From NCBI GenBank assembly GCA_020216805.1, contig JAIWNN010000114.1, forward strand, positions 1 to 14,422: a stretch of 14,422 bases of DNA. The letters are read 5' to 3'. Shown here piece after piece: positions 1-7,684 of this stretch. The stretch's first letter is position 1. Each line of letters opens with the position of its first letter. Both the position numbers and the translations under genes were made by a program. The notes below the pieces were generated by a model. It had not been told where the DNA came from. It saw nothing but the letters and a program-made list of their open reading frames with translations, and made no database searches. Source of the DNA: Desulfarculus sp. (lineage in GTDB: Bacteria; Desulfobacterota; Desulfarculia; Desulfarculales; Desulfarculaceae).

Positions 1-356
1 CAGTTGATGTCGCCGGCGCGCACCACGCCCTCGTGATCCTGCTTGATGGTCAAGGTCTGATCGGACTGACCCAGGTAACGCAGGCGCACTCCCTTGAGGT
101 TCAGGATGATGTCGCTGACGTCCTCCAACACCCCGGGGATGGTGGAGAACTCGTGCAGGACGCCCGCGATGCGCACTTTGGTTATGGCGGCGCCCTGCAG
201 CGAGGAGATCAGGATGCGCCTGAGGGCGTTGCCGATGGTGTGACCAAACCCGCGCTCCAAAGGTTCGCAGGCGAACTTCGCGTAGTGGTTGGAACGCGAT
301 TCATCGTCCACCTCCAGGCGCGAAGGCTTGATCAGCTCTCTCCAGTTTCTCTCCAT
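1..356 (-). CDS. rpoA: RNA polymerase alpha subunit, N-terminal part (partial)
   Basis: The alpha subunit dimerises to start assembly of RNA polymerase; its C-terminal domain touches promoter DNA and activators. The gene starts at the ATG at 356 and runs off the left edge after 118 codons, so the C-terminal domain is not seen. The N-terminal domain is clear: [20 protein letters not shown], then [20 protein letters not shown] with [12 protein letters not shown], the dimerisation core, and [25 protein letters not shown] lies about 6 bases upstream. It follows rpsD by 36 bases, the usual order of the alpha operon, and rplQ is expected next beyond the edge. Confidence 0.98.
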   Translation of the reverse strand, partial: MERNWRELIKPSRLEVDDESRSNHYAKFACEPLERGFGHTIGNALRRILISSLQGAAITKVRIAGVLHEFSTIPGVLEDVSDIILNLKGVRLRYLGQSDQTLTIKQDHEGVVRAGDIN

Positions 357-392
357 GAGAGTCTCCCTCGGGACGTTTCAGGCCATCAGAGG

Positions 393-1019
393 CTAGCGGG
401 AGTAAAGCTCGACGATGAGCTGCTCCTGCATGGGCATGGTCAACTCCTCGCGGGCGGGCAGGGCCTTGACGCTGCCCTGGAAATTGCCCGGATCGGCCTC
501 CAGCCAGGCGGGGATCTGCCGGCGGGCCACCGCCTCCATGGCCTGCTTCAACTGAGCGATCTCACGGCTTTTTTCGCGTACGGCCACCACATCGCCCACC
601 CGCACCTTCAAAGAAGGCACGTTGACCTTCTTGCCGTTGAGGGTGAAATGGCCGTGGCGGACCCAATGCCGGGCCTGGGCGCGGCTGCCGGCGAAGCCTA
701 GGCGGTAGACAACGTTGTCCAGCCGCGTTTCCAGCAGCATCAGCAGGTTGTGACCGGTGACGCCGCGGACCCGGGTGGCGCGCTTGTAGGTGAGGCGGAA
801 TTGGTTCTCCGCCAGGCCATACATGCGCTTGACCTTCTGCTTCTCGCGCAGCTGCAAGCCGTAGTCGCTGAGTTTGCCGCGGCCCTGACCGTGCTGCCCC
901 GGGGGATAGGCGCGGCGCTCCACCGCGCACTTGTCGCTGTAGCAGCGGTCACCCTTGAGGTAGAGTTTCTGGGTCTCGCGGCGGCAGAGCCGGCAGACGG
1001 AGCCTCGATATCTGGCCAA
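393..1019 (-). CDS. rpsD: 30S ribosomal protein S4, zinc form (TTG start)
   Basis: S4 starts assembly of the 30S 5' domain and, in E. coli, represses the alpha operon. The 208-residue product (E. coli 206) has an N-terminal four-cysteine cluster, C9, C12, C26 and C31 (CRLC ... CYSDKC), as in the zinc-containing S4 of thermophiles and many bacteria. Then come [11 protein letters not shown], the segment [15 protein letters not shown], and an S4 RNA-binding domain around residues 95-160 ([20 protein letters not shown]). The start is TTG: it gives the universal MARYRG N-terminus and has a perfect GGAGG 7 bases upstream. Spacers of 36 bases lie on each side. Confidence 0.97.
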   Translation of the reverse strand: MARYRGSVCRLCRRETQKLYLKGDRCYSDKCAVERRAYPPGQHGQGRGKLSDYGLQLREKQKVKRMYGLAENQFRLTYKRATRVRGVTGHNLLMLLETRLDNVVYRLGFAGSRAQARHWVRHGHFTLNGKKVNVPSLKVRVGDVVAVREKSREIAQLKQAMEAVARRQIPAWLEADPGNFQGSVKALPAREELTMPMQEQLIVELYSR

Positions 1020-1026
1020 GTTAATA

Positions 1027-1031
1027 CCTCC
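1027..1031 (-). promoter_or_regulatory. Shine-Dalgarno deciding the TTG start of rpsD
   Basis: GGAGG on the minus strand, 7 bases before the TTG at 1017-1019. With the conserved MARY N-terminus it leaves no doubt about the TTG start. Confidence 0.85.
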
Positions 1032-1055
1032 GAAAACGTCCGGCTTTCGCGGGCG

Positions 1056-1454
1056 CTAGACGCGGCGCCGCTTGGGCGGCCGGCAACCGTTATGCGGTAT
1101 GGGGGTGATGTCCCGGATCACGGTCACGTTGAGCCCGGCCTGGCCCAGGGCGCGCAGGGCGGCCTCGCGGCCGGCGCCCGGACCTTTCACGCTGACTTCC
1201 ACCGTGCGCATGCCGTTGTCGATGGCTTTCTTGGCCGCATCCTCGGCAGCCAGCTGGGCGGCGAAGGGGGTGGACTTGCGCGAGCCCTTGAAGCCCTGCA
1301 CGCCGGCCGACGACCAGGCCACCACGGCCCCGTTGGGGTCGGTGATGGTGACGATGGTGTTGTTGAAGGTGGACTGGATATGAGCCACCCCCACCGGGAT
1401 GTTCTTGCGCTCCCGCTTCTTGCCGCGGGTGGTTTTCTTCTGCGCTTTGGCCAT
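1056..1454 (-). CDS. rpsK: 30S ribosomal protein S11
   Basis: S11 lies on the 30S platform near the E site and the anti-Shine-Dalgarno helix. The 132-residue product (E. coli 129) has a basic N-terminal tail ([13 protein letters not shown]), [40 protein letters not shown] and the C-terminal [20 protein letters not shown]. The Asn-Gly of PHNGC is the site of isoaspartate formation reported in E. coli S11. The ATG is immediately after the rpsM stop; AGAGGAAG inside the rpsM tail serves as the ribosome binding site. A 36-base spacer leads to rpsD. Confidence 0.98.
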   Translation of the reverse strand: MAKAQKKTTRGKKRERKNIPVGVAHIQSTFNNTIVTITDPNGAVVAWSSAGVQGFKGSRKSTPFAAQLAAEDAAKKAIDNGMRTVEVSVKGPGAGREAALRALGQAGLNVTVIRDITPIPHNGCRPPKRRRV

Positions 1455-1826
1455 TTACTTCTTCCTCTTACCCACCACCGAGCGGCGCGGGCCCTTGCGG
1501 GTGCGGGCGTTGGTGCGCGTGCGCTGGCCGTTGACCGGCAGGCCGCGACGATGGCGCAGGCCGCGATAGCAGCCCAGGTCCATCAGCCGCTTGATGTTCA
1601 TGGACACCTCGCGCCGCAGGTCGCCCTCGACCTTGTAGCTGGCGTCGATGACCTGGCGGATGCGGTTGACCTCCTCCTCGGTGAGGCGGTCGCTGCGCAT
1701 GGCCGGGTCCACCCCGGCCGAGGCCACGATCTTCTTGGCCGAGCTGGGGCCGATGCCATAGATATAGGTGAGCGCCACCTCGATGCGCTTGTTGCGCGGC
1801 AAGTCGATGCCTGCGATGCGTGCCAC
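1455..1826 (-). CDS. rpsM: 30S ribosomal protein S13
   Basis: S13 tops the 30S head, contacts the P-site tRNA and forms bridges to the 50S subunit. The 123-residue product (E. coli 118) opens [20 protein letters not shown], with YIYGIG and the helix-two-turn-helix region, then the signature [20 protein letters not shown] and [13 protein letters not shown]. The C-terminal tail VVGKRKK is basic as expected. The start codon is GTG, with a strong GGAGG 7 bases upstream. The TAA stop touches the rpsK ATG directly (TAAATG), so the two genes have zero spacing and are likely coupled. Confidence 0.98.
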   Translation of the reverse strand: MARIAGIDLPRNKRIEVALTYIYGIGPSSAKKIVASAGVDPAMRSDRLTEEEVNRIRQVIDASYKVEGDLRREVSMNIKRLMDLGCYRGLRHRRGLPVNGQRTRTNARTRKGPRRSVVGKRKK

Positions 1827-1833
1827 TTATACG

Positions 1834-1838
1834 CCTCC
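1834..1838 (-). promoter_or_regulatory. Shine-Dalgarno of rpsM overlapping the rpmJ stop
   Basis: GGAGG on the minus strand shares a base with the rpmJ TAG stop and lies 7 bases before the rpsM GTG. It fixes the GTG start and leaves no room between the genes for a long S4-binding leader like that of E. coli. Confidence 0.85.
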
Positions 1839-1954
1839 TAACCCTGGCGCTGCTTGTGCTTGGGGTTCTTCTTGCACAGGACCCGCACCACGCCCTTTCG
1901 CTTGATGATGATGCAATCCTTGCAGATGCGCTTCACCGAAGCCCGTACCTTCAT
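1838..1954 (-). CDS. rpmJ: 50S ribosomal protein L36, zinc form
   Basis: L36 is the smallest 50S protein and binds a zinc ion near 23S helices 89-97. The 38-residue product reads [14 protein letters not shown] at the start and NPKHKQRQG at the end, an unmistakable family pattern. Zinc ligands are C11, C14, C27 and H33. The usual length is 37: one extra residue lies between C27 and the His (CKKNPKH here, against CxNPKH commonly). The ATG start has AAGGA about 8 bases upstream. Its TAG stop is part of the rpsM Shine-Dalgarno, and rpsM starts 11 bases later. Confidence 0.95.
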   Translation of the reverse strand: MKVRASVKRICKDCIIIKRKGVVRVLCKKNPKHKQRQG

Positions 1955-2068
1955 GGCGAAATTCCTTCTTCCGGCCGTGGTGGCTCTCGACCTCGGCCCA
2001 ACGCTATATCAAAGCCGCCGGCCCCTGATCCGGGGCCCACGACAAAAGCGGCCCGCGGCGGGCGACGG
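1955..2068 (-). promoter_or_regulatory. Structured 114-base spacer before rpmJ
   Basis: This is the longest spacer in the window and separates map from the alpha group. In transcription order it has a 5-bp stem (GCCCG/CGGGC, 2051-2063) followed by CGCTTTTG, then a 6-bp stem (GGCCCC/GGGGCC, 2020-2037), then TTTGATATAGCG, then the rpmJ Shine-Dalgarno AAGGA. The first stem with its short T-run is terminator-like but weak; TATAGC could be a -10 element, yet I find no good -35 at the right distance. In many bacteria infA lies here; no infA reading frame is present. Confidence 0.4.
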
Positions 2069-2815
2069 TCAGGTCAGGCTGAGTATCCTCGGCCCGTCTT
2101 CGCCGACGGCCACCGTGTGCTCGAAATGAGCCGAAAGTTTACCGTCAACCGTCACCGCCGTCCACCCGTCCTTGAGCACCTTCACTTCATAGCCGCCGGC
2201 GTTGACCATGGGCTCGATGGCCAACACCATTCCCGGCTTCAGCTTGACGCCGCGTCCCGCCTCGCCCCAGTTGGGCACCTGCGGCTCCTCGTGCAATCCC
2301 CGGCCGATGCCGTGGCCCACGAACTGACGCACCACCGAGAACCCCGCGCCTTCCACCACCTGCTGGATGGCGTGGGAGACGTCACCCAGCCGATTGCCAG
2401 CCCGGCACTGGGCGATGCCGGCCTCCAGCGAGCGCCGGGTGGCGTCGATCAGGGCCCGGGCCTCCGGGCTTACCTCCCCCACCGCCACGGTGAGGGCCGA
2501 ATCGCCATAGAAGCCGTCCAGGAGCACCCCGAAATCCACCGAGAGCAGATCGCCCTCCCGCAGAGGCTCCTTGCGCGGGAACCCGTGGACCACCTCGTGG
2601 TTCAGCGAGCAGCACAGGGAGTAGGGGTAGCCCCGGTAGCCCTTGAAGGCCGGCAGGGCGCCCTCGGCCCGGCACATCTGCTCGGCCATTTGGTCCAACT
2701 CGGCGGTGGTGGCCCCGGGCTTGGCCGCGTTCGCCACCGCTTGCAGCACCCGGCCCACCAGCCGCCCGGCGCGGCGCATGATCTCCAGCTCCGCGGAACT
2801 TTTGATGATGATCAT
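2069..2815 (-). CDS. map: Methionine aminopeptidase, type I
   Basis: This enzyme removes the initiator methionine from new proteins at the ribosome, using two divalent metal ions. The 248-residue product is of type Ia length (E. coli 264). The metal ligands are all in place: D94 and D105 (VDFGVLLDGFYGD), H168 (GHGIGRGLHEEP), E201 (AIEPMV) and E232 (FEHTVAV); H77 (VVHGFP) matches the catalytic-pocket His of E. coli. The family N-terminus MIIIKSSAELEIMRRAGRLV supports the ATG at 2815. The ribosome binding site is poor: AGAGAGG is 14 bases away, so coupling to adk is likely. No N-terminal zinc-finger extension is present. Confidence 0.97.
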   Translation of the reverse strand: MIIIKSSAELEIMRRAGRLVGRVLQAVANAAKPGATTAELDQMAEQMCRAEGALPAFKGYRGYPYSLCCSLNHEVVHGFPRKEPLREGDLLSVDFGVLLDGFYGDSALTVAVGEVSPEARALIDATRRSLEAGIAQCRAGNRLGDVSHAIQQVVEGAGFSVVRQFVGHGIGRGLHEEPQVPNWGEAGRGVKLKPGMVLAIEPMVNAGGYEVKVLKDGWTAVTVDGKLSAHFEHTVAVGEDGPRILSLT

Positions 2816-2835
2816 GCGCCGGCCCGTCAACCTCT

Positions 2836-3477
2836 CTAGCCCAGAACCGCCTTGATGCGCCCGAAAATGGCGTCGATGCTGCCGACGCCGTCGATGGGCC
2901 GCAACAAGCCCTTGGCCTGGTAGTAATCGATCAGGGGCTTGGTCTGCGCGTCGTAAACCTTCAGCCGGTTGCTGACCGTGGCCTCGTTGTCGTCGTCGCG
3001 CTGGTACAGCTCGCCGCCGCACTTGTCGCACTTGCCCTCGACCTTGGGCGGGTCGAACATCACGTGGAAGCCCTGGCCGCAGGCCTTGCAGGTCCGCCGG
3101 CCGGTGAGCCGGCCCAACAGCTCGGCGCTGGCCACCTCGATGCTGATCACGTGGTCGATGGTCTTGCCCATGCCGGCCAGGACCTTGTCCAGGGCCTCGG
3201 CCTGGGGCACGGTGCGCGGGAAGCCGTCGAGCATGAAGCCCTTGGCCGCGTCGGGCTGGGCGATGCGATCCTTGGCCAGACCGATCACCACCTCGTCCGG
3301 GACCAGCTGGCCGGAATCCATGTACTTCTTGGCCTCCAGACCCAGGGGGGTCTGATTCTTGACCGCGGCCCGCAGCATGTCGCCGGTGGAAACCTGGGGG
3401 ATGCCGTAGGCATCGATGAGCATCTTGGCCTGGGTGCCTTTACCTGCCCCCGGAGGGCCCAGCAGAATGATGTTCAT
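2836..3477 (-). CDS. adk: Adenylate kinase with a zinc-type lid
   Basis: Adenylate kinase converts ATP plus AMP to two ADP in the cytoplasm. The 213-residue product (E. coli 214) is the long-lid form. Visible parts are the P-loop GPPGAGKG (7-14), the AMP site TGD (31-33), DGFPRT (84-89), LGRLTGRR before the lid, and four lid cysteines C130, C133, C150 and C153 in CxxC-16-CxxC spacing, which bind structural zinc in known members. The arginine-rich tail motif [14 protein letters not shown] follows. The ATG at 3477 has GGAG 7 bases upstream; the frame is open further upstream, antiparallel to nothing conserved, through out-of-frame secY sequence. map follows 20 bases later. Confidence 0.98.
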   Translation of the reverse strand: MNIILLGPPGAGKGTQAKMLIDAYGIPQVSTGDMLRAAVKNQTPLGLEAKKYMDSGQLVPDEVVIGLAKDRIAQPDAAKGFMLDGFPRTVPQAEALDKVLAGMGKTIDHVISIEVASAELLGRLTGRRTCKACGQGFHVMFDPPKVEGKCDKCGGELYQRDDDNEATVSNRLKVYDAQTKPLIDYYQAKGLLRPIDGVGSIDAIFGRIKAVLG

Positions 3478-3519
3478 TACCTCACCTCGCTCCCATCCTA
3501 TTGCGGTTGGCTTGGCGCC

Positions 3520-3536
3520 CCTCCCCCGCGGAGAGG
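3520..3536 (-). other. Possible hairpin in the secY-adk spacer
   Basis: The 80-base spacer holds a 7-bp stem (CCTCTCC with GGGGAGG on the transcribed strand, one G-U pair) closing a 3-base loop. No T-run follows, and I see no promoter before adk that I would defend. Continued read-through from secY seems most likely. Confidence 0.3.
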
Positions 3537-3557
3537 TCCCTGAGCGCGCGGCGTCCC

Positions 3558-4871
3558 CTAGCCGTTGCGCCCCTTCATCACGCCCTTCTTCATGAAGCCT
3601 TCGTAGTGGCGCTGCATCAGGTGGCTTTCGATCTGGCTCATGGTGTCCATGGCCACGCCGACCACGATCAGCAGGGCCGTGCCGCCGAAGTAGAAGGGCA
3701 CGTTGAATTGCCCGATCAACACCGTGGGCAGCACGCAAACCGCCGCCAGGTAGGTGGCTCCGCCCAGGGTGATGCGGGTCAGCACCCGGTCGATGTAGTC
3801 GGCCGTGCGTTTGCCCGGCCGGATGCCGGGAATAAACCCGCCGTACTTCTTCATGTTCTCGGCCACGTCCACCGGGTTGAAGGTCACCGCGGTGTAGAAG
3901 TAGGCGAAGAAATAGATAAAGCCCACGTAGAGCAGGCTGTAGATCCAGCCGCCCGGGGTCATGGCCTTGGCCGCGTTCTGCACCCACTCCACCTGCACGA
4001 ACTGAGCGATGGTGGCCGGGAACATGATGATGGAGCTGGCGAAGATCGGCGGGATCACGCCGCTGGTGTTGATCTTCAGCGGCAGGTGGGTGGTCTGCCC
4101 ACCGTACATCCGGCGCCCCACCACCCTTTTGGCGTATTGCACCGGCAGCCGCCGCTGGCCCTGCTCCACGAAGACGATGCAGCCGATCACCAGCAGCATG
4201 AAGGCCCCCACCAGAACCATCGTGAAGATGGACAGCTCGCCCAGGCGGACCATCTGGAAGGTGTCCATGATGGCGCTGGGCATGCGGGCCACGATGCCGG
4301 CGAAGATGATCAGGCTGATGCCATTGCCGATGCCCCGCTCGGTGATCTGTTCGCCCAGCCACATGATGAAGGCGGTGCCGCTGCTCAGGGTGATCATGGT
4401 CAACAGGCGGAAGCCCCAGCCCGGATTGGGCACCACCAGGGCGCCGCCGGGGCTGGTCATGGACTCCAGGCCGATGGCGATGCCCAACCCTTGGATCAGG
4501 GACAAGAGCACCGTGCCGTAGCGCGCGTACTGAGTGATCTTTTTTCGCCCGGCCTGGCCCTCTTTCTTGAGCTGGGCCAGGACCGGCACCACCACCGTCA
4601 ACAGCTCCAGGATGATGCTGGCGCTGATGTAGGGCATGATGCCCAGGGCGAAGATGCTCATGCGCTCCAGGGCGCCGCCGCTGAACATGTCGAACAGGCC
4701 CAGCAGGGTGGACTTGTAGCGCGCGAAGAAGGCCGCCAACGCGTCGGCGTTGACGCCGGGCGTGGGAATGGCGCAGCCGATGCGGTAAACCGCCAGCATC
4801 GCCAGGGAGAAGAAGACCCGGCGTTTGAGCTCGGGTACGCGCGCTATGTTGCCAAAGCCCTGGACTGCCAC
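3558..4871 (-). CDS. secY: Preprotein translocase channel subunit SecY
   Basis: SecY is the inner-membrane channel through which SecA or the ribosome passes secreted and membrane proteins. The 437-residue product (E. coli 443) has ten hydrophobic segments by eye, at about 17-35, 71-95, 117-135, 155-173, 182-200, 215-235, 270-290, 312-331, 369-388 and 393-409. Family motifs are [11 protein letters not shown] after the first segment, [35 protein letters not shown], and [20 protein letters not shown] with RPGKRT in the large cytosolic loop that contacts SecA and the ribosome. It starts with GTG, with GGAG 10 bases upstream inside rplO. An 80-base spacer precedes adk. Confidence 0.98.
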   Translation of the reverse strand: MAVQGFGNIARVPELKRRVFFSLAMLAVYRIGCAIPTPGVNADALAAFFARYKSTLLGLFDMFSGGALERMSIFALGIMPYISASIILELLTVVVPVLAQLKKEGQAGRKKITQYARYGTVLLSLIQGLGIAIGLESMTSPGGALVVPNPGWGFRLLTMITLSSGTAFIMWLGEQITERGIGNGISLIIFAGIVARMPSAIMDTFQMVRLGELSIFTMVLVGAFMLLVIGCIVFVEQGQRRLPVQYAKRVVGRRMYGGQTTHLPLKINTSGVIPPIFASSIIMFPATIAQFVQVEWVQNAAKAMTPGGWIYSLLYVGFIYFFAYFYTAVTFNPVDVAENMKKYGGFIPGIRPGKRTADYIDRVLTRITLGGATYLAAVCVLPTVLIGQFNVPFYFGGTALLIVVGVAMDTMSQIESHLMQRHYEGFMKKGVMKGRNG

Positions 4872-4872
4872 T

Positions 4873-5313
4873 TTAGATGAGCTCCACCGTCCCGCCGGCC
4901 GCCTCGACCTTGGTCTTGGCCCCGGCGCTGATGCGATCCACCTTCACGGTCAGGGCCACGCTGATCTCGCCCTGACCCAGCAGCTTGATGGCGTCGAAGC
5001 CGCCCTTGATCAAACCCGCCTCGGCCAGGGCCTGGGCGTCGACCACGCTGCCGGGGGCGAACTTGGCCAGTTGGCGCAGGTTGATCTCCACGACCTTGGG
5101 GGCGAAGATGTTGTTGAAGCCGCGCTTGGGCAGCCGTCGCTGCAGGGGCATCTGGCCGCCCTCGAAGCCGGGGCGCACCCCCCCGCCGCTGCGGGAGTTC
5201 TGGCCCTTGTGGCCCTTGCCGGCGGTTCCGCCATGACCGGAGCCCTGGCCGCGGCCGATGCGCTTTTTATTGCGCCGAGAGCCCGGGGCCGGAGACAGCT
5301 CGTTGAGTTTCAT
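4873..5313 (-). CDS. rplO: 50S ribosomal protein L15
   Basis: L15 is a late-assembling 50S protein with an extended N-terminal arm that enters the rRNA. The 146-residue product (E. coli 144) opens [20 protein letters not shown] and then the glycine-rich arm [19 protein letters not shown], followed by [18 protein letters not shown] near residue 50. The ATG has AGGTG 7 bases upstream. The TAA stop lies only 1 base before the secY GTG, so the secY ribosome binding site is inside rplO and the two are probably translationally coupled. Confidence 0.98.
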   Translation of the reverse strand: MKLNELSPAPGSRRNKKRIGRGQGSGHGGTAGKGHKGQNSRSGGGVRPGFEGGQMPLQRRLPKRGFNNIFAPKVVEINLRQLAKFAPGSVVDAQALAEAGLIKGGFDAIKLLGQGEISVALTVKVDRISAGAKTKVEAAGGTVELI

Positions 5314-5326
5314 CGCAGCACCTGCC

Positions 5327-5509
5327 CTAGTTTTCCAGCACCTGGACCAGGTGCGAGACCTTGTTAATCATCCCCCGGACGGAAGGGGTGTCCTCCAGGG
5401 TGACCACCTTGTTGAGCTTGGTCAGTCCCAGGCCCCGCAGGGTGTCCTTGTGGGTCTGGGGGCGGCCGATGCCGCTTTTGACCAGCTTGACCTGCACTTT
5501 GTCAGCCAT
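5327..5509 (-). CDS. rpmD: 50S ribosomal protein L30
   Basis: L30 is a small alpha/beta protein of the 50S subunit. The 60-residue product (E. coli 59) is typical of the short bacterial form: [20 protein letters not shown], then GLTKLNKVV and [17 protein letters not shown]. The frame stays open far upstream through the 3' end of rpsE, but those residues have no family counterpart; the ATG at 5509 with AGGGA about 9 bases upstream is the start. It follows rpsE by 32 bases and precedes rplO by 13, the usual order. Confidence 0.96.
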   Translation of the reverse strand: MADKVQVKLVKSGIGRPQTHKDTLRGLGLTKLNKVVTLEDTPSVRGMINKVSHLVQVLEN

Positions 5510-5541
5510 GGTATGTATCCCTATCGCCGGCCGCGCCGGTT

Positions 5542-6075
5542 TCAGGCCTGGACCCGAACCTCGGCCGAGGCCATGTCGCGCTTTTTGGCCACGACGTCCA
5601 CGCTCTTGAGGCGACGCAGCCCCTCCAGGGTGGCCTTGACCACGTTGTGGGCGTTGTTGGTGCCCAGGCACTTGGTCAGGATGTCGGTGACCCCGGCCGC
5701 CTCCAGCACCGCCCGCACCGCGCCGCCGGCGATGACGCCGGTGCCCGGGGCGGCGGGCTTCAGGAGCACCCGCCCGGCGCCGAACTCGCCCTGGATCTGG
5801 TGCGGAATGCTGCCCTGCACCAGCGGCACCGGCTTCATGTCCCGCTTGGCCTTCTCGATGCCCTTGCGGATGGCCTCCGGCACCTCGTTGGCCTTGCCCA
5901 GGCCGGCGCCCACGCTGCCCTGTCCGTCGCCCACCACCACCACGGCCGAGAAGCTGAAGCGCCGGCCGCCCTTGACCACCTTGGCCACGCGGTTGATGTA
6001 GACGACCTTATCGATCAGCTGGAACTCCTCGGTCTCCAGCCCCTCACGTCTCGGTCTGGTGCGTTTCTCCAGCAA
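5542..6075 (-). CDS. rpsE: 30S ribosomal protein S5 (TTG start)
   Basis: S5 lies in the 30S body, at the decoding side and mRNA entry, and mutations in it affect fidelity and spectinomycin response. The 177-residue product (E. coli 167) has the N-terminal double-stranded-RNA-binding-like domain with [18 protein letters not shown] and [20 protein letters not shown], then the C-terminal domain with [16 protein letters not shown] and [16 protein letters not shown]. The start is TTG at 6075, with AAGGA 8 bases upstream. No ATG or GTG lies between this codon and the conserved core, so a later start would remove conserved sequence. Confidence 0.96.
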   Translation of the reverse strand: MLEKRTRPRREGLETEEFQLIDKVVYINRVAKVVKGGRRFSFSAVVVVGDGQGSVGAGLGKANEVPEAIRKGIEKAKRDMKPVPLVQGSIPHQIQGEFGAGRVLLKPAAPGTGVIAGGAVRAVLEAAGVTDILTKCLGTNNAHNVVKATLEGLRRLKSVDVVAKKRDMASAEVRVQA

Positions 6076-6083
6076 GGCTCTTT

Positions 6084-6088
6084 TCCTT
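6084..6088 (-). promoter_or_regulatory. Shine-Dalgarno supporting the TTG start of rpsE
   Basis: AAGGA on the minus strand, 8 bases before the TTG at 6073-6075. It is the only reasonable ribosome binding site upstream of the conserved coding region. Confidence 0.75.
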
Positions 6089-6125
6089 CACCCGGTATTG
6101 AGGCTTGTCGCCAGAAAATCATCCC

Positions 6126-6139
6126 GGCCGGGGCCGGCC
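6126..6139 (-). other. GC hairpin just after the rplR stop
   Basis: GGCCG / CGGCC with a 4-base loop begins 1 base past the rplR stop codon; an alternative 6-bp stem with a 2-base loop is also possible. It is followed on the transcribed strand by GGGATGATTTTC. The T-run is only four bases and is separated from the stem, so a terminator is unlikely; mRNA processing or stability is one possibility. Confidence 0.35.
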
Positions 6140-6140
6140 C

Positions 6141-6509
6141 CTAGAACTCCAGGCCGGCCTCGCGGGCCGCCTCGGCCAGGGCTTTGACCCGGCCATGATA
6201 GAGGTAGCCGTTGCGGTCGAAGACCACCCGGCCGATGCCCTTGGCCAGGCAGACCTGGGCGATGGCCGCGCCGACCTTCTTGGCGGTGGCGATGTTGCCC
6301 TTGTGCCCGGCCTCGTTTTTGATGGACGGGATCAGGCTGCTCACCGCGGCCAAGGTCCGGCCCTGGTCGTCGTCGACCACCTGGGCGTACATGTTGTTAA
6401 GCGAGCGGTACACCGTGAGCCGGGGGCGCTCGGCGGTGCCGCGGATCTTGCGGCGCACCCTGGCCTTGCGCTTGGCCCAGGCCACCTTGGAGGGATTGGT
6501 CTTACCCAT
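6141..6509 (-). CDS. rplR: 50S ribosomal protein L18
   Basis: L18 binds 5S rRNA together with L5 and anchors it in the central protuberance. The 122-residue product (E. coli 117) shows [20 protein letters not shown] near residue 20, [18 protein letters not shown], and the C-terminal [20 protein letters not shown] followed by AREAGLEF. The ATG start has AAGGTG upstream. A 65-base spacer with a GC-rich hairpin separates it from rpsE. Confidence 0.98.
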   Translation of the reverse strand: MGKTNPSKVAWAKRKARVRRKIRGTAERPRLTVYRSLNNMYAQVVDDDQGRTLAAVSSLIPSIKNEAGHKGNIATAKKVGAAIAQVCLAKGIGRVVFDRNGYLYHGRVKALAEAAREAGLEF

Positions 6510-6524
6510 GCTGCACCTTCATCC

Positions 6525-7064
6525 CTACTTGACGCCGGCCTTGCCGACCTTGCGCCGGATGACCTCGCCCTGGAACTTGATGCCCTTGCCCTTGTAGGGC
6601 TCCGGCGGACGATAGCGCCGCAGATTGGCGCAGACCTGGCCCAGCAGCTCCTTGTCGAAGCCGGTGAGCGTGACGATGGTGTTCTTCTCCACCGATCCGC
6701 TGATGCCCTCGGGCAGGGGGAAGATCACCGGGTGGCTGAAGCCCAGGGCCAGCTTCAGATTGTTTCCTTCCATCTCGGCCTTGTAGCCCACGCCGATGAT
6801 CTCCAGCACCTTGGTGAAGCCGGCGCTGACGCCCACCACCATGTTGTTCAAAAGGCTCCGGCTGAGTCCCCACAGGGCCCGGGCCTGCTGGCTTTGGTCC
6901 TGGGGCTTGACGCGCAGGGTGTTTTCCTCGCGCTCGATCTGCACCATGGGGTGGAACTGGCGGCGCAGGGTGCCCTTGGGGCCCTTGACCACCACTTCCT
7001 GCTCGGTGATGGACACCTCGACCCCGGAGGGCAAGGCGATGGGAAGTTTACCTATGCGGCTCAT
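6525..7064 (-). CDS. rplF: 50S ribosomal protein L6
   Basis: L6 lies near the factor-binding base of the L7/L12 stalk and is needed for late 50S assembly. The 179-residue product (E. coli 177) is two repeats of the same fold. It opens MSRIGKLPIALPSGVEV, with VVKGPKGTL at about residues 25-33, GVSAGFTKVLEIIGVGYKA in the centre and the C-terminal signature PEPYKGKGIKF ending GKAGVK. The ATG has AGGAG upstream. It follows rpsH by 19 bases and precedes rplR by 15. No anomaly is seen. Confidence 0.98.
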   Translation of the reverse strand: MSRIGKLPIALPSGVEVSITEQEVVVKGPKGTLRRQFHPMVQIEREENTLRVKPQDQSQQARALWGLSRSLLNNMVVGVSAGFTKVLEIIGVGYKAEMEGNNLKLALGFSHPVIFPLPEGISGSVEKNTIVTLTGFDKELLGQVCANLRRYRPPEPYKGKGIKFQGEVIRRKVGKAGVK

Positions 7065-7083
7065 GGCTGATTTCTCCTGGCCC

Positions 7084-7479
7084 CTACCAGACCGAGCAGA
7101 CCACCTCGCCGCCGACCTTGTCGCGGCGGGCCTGGCGGTCGCTGATCACGCCCTGGGGGGTGGAAAGGATGTTGATGCCAAGACCGCTCATCACCCGCGG
7201 GATCTCGTCATGCCCCACGTAGACGCGGCGGCTGGGCTTGCTCACCCGCTTCAGCCCCTCGATCACCGGGCGGTTGCCCTGGTACTTGAGCTGCACGCGC
7301 AGGACGCCCTGACGGCTGTCGGGCTCCGTGGCGTAATCGAGGATGTAGCCCTCCTCCTTGAGCACCCGGCAGATAGCCACCTTCAGCTTGGAGTTGGGCA
7401 TCGCCACCTCGCTGTGCCGCGCCAGGATGGCGTTGCGCAGACGGGTGATCATGTCGGCAATGGGATCGGCTAGAGACAT
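7084..7479 (-). CDS. rpsH: 30S ribosomal protein S8
   Basis: S8 binds helix 21 of 16S rRNA and is a central assembly protein. The 131-residue product (E. coli 130) opens [14 protein letters not shown], with [17 protein letters not shown] and the C-terminal signature [20 protein letters not shown] followed by VVCSVW. The ATG start has AGGAGAAGG just upstream. In E. coli this protein is the translational repressor of the spc operon, acting at the start of rplE; a hairpin is present before rplE here, but binding is not shown. Spacing is tight on both sides (10 and 19 bases). Confidence 0.98.
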   Translation of the reverse strand: MSLADPIADMITRLRNAILARHSEVAMPNSKLKVAICRVLKEEGYILDYATEPDSRQGVLRVQLKYQGNRPVIEGLKRVSKPSRRVYVGHDEIPRVMSGLGINILSTPQGVISDRQARRDKVGGEVVCSVW

Positions 7480-7489
7480 GGCCCTTCTC

Positions 7490-7675
7490 CTACCAACTGG
7501 ACTTGATCACGCCGGGGATCTCGCCCTTGAGCGACATGTTCCGGAAGCAAATGCGGCAGATGCCGAACTTGCGGATGAAAGCGCGGGGCCGGCCGCAGAT
7601 CGGGCACCGGGTGTAAGACCGCACCTTGAACTTGGGCTTGGCCTTGGCCTTGTTCATCATCGCCTTAGTGGCCAC
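7490..7675 (-). CDS. rpsN: 30S ribosomal protein S14, zinc (type Z) form
   Basis: S14 is a 30S head protein near S3 and S10. This is the short zinc-binding form: 61 residues, with cysteines C24, C27, C40 and C43 in [20 protein letters not shown]. The motif [14 protein letters not shown] and the ending IPGVIKSSW are diagnostic. The start is GTG at 7675, because GGAGG lies 9 bases upstream and the 61-residue length then fits the family exactly. A TTG two codons earlier would put the Shine-Dalgarno only 3 bases away. It sits between rplE and rpsH, the standard place, 25 bases after rplE and 10 before rpsH. Confidence 0.96.
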   Translation of the reverse strand: MATKAMMNKAKAKPKFKVRSYTRCPICGRPRAFIRKFGICRICFRNMSLKGEIPGVIKSSW

Positions 7676-7684
7676 GTTCAAACG

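Noticed and set aside
750..1841. Plus-strand frame of 363 codons opposite rpsD, rpsK and rpsM
   Set aside because: Composition is that of an antisense shadow of GC-rich coding sequence; three well-identified genes explain the region.
2039..2063. Intrinsic terminator after map
   Set aside because: The stem is only 5 bp and is followed by CGC and four T, too weak to call; it is reported as a structured spacer instead.
2069..3031. A longer form of map extending upstream into adk
   Set aside because: The added residues are out-of-frame adk sequence; the aminopeptidase family starts at MIIIKS.
2836..4362. The adk frame stays open upstream for almost 300 codons into secY
   Set aside because: The upstream part is secY read in a wrong frame. 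The adenylate kinase family begins at [10 protein letters not shown], with a suitable ribosome binding site.
3501..4880. A long open frame of 459 codons on the plus strand opposite secY
   Set aside because: It is histidine, aspartate and glycine rich with no family resemblance, and it mirrors the strongly conserved secY on the other strand. Long antisense frames of this kind are common in GC-rich genes.
5510..5671. A longer form of L30 with 54 extra N-terminal residues
   Set aside because: The extension is rpsE read in another frame and continues through the rpsE stop; the ATG at 5509 gives the normal 60-residue protein.
5258..7070. Several plus-strand frames of 165 to 321 codons opposite rpsE, rplR and rplF
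   Set aside because: They spread over gene boundaries of the minus strand with no ribosome binding sites and no recognisable domains.
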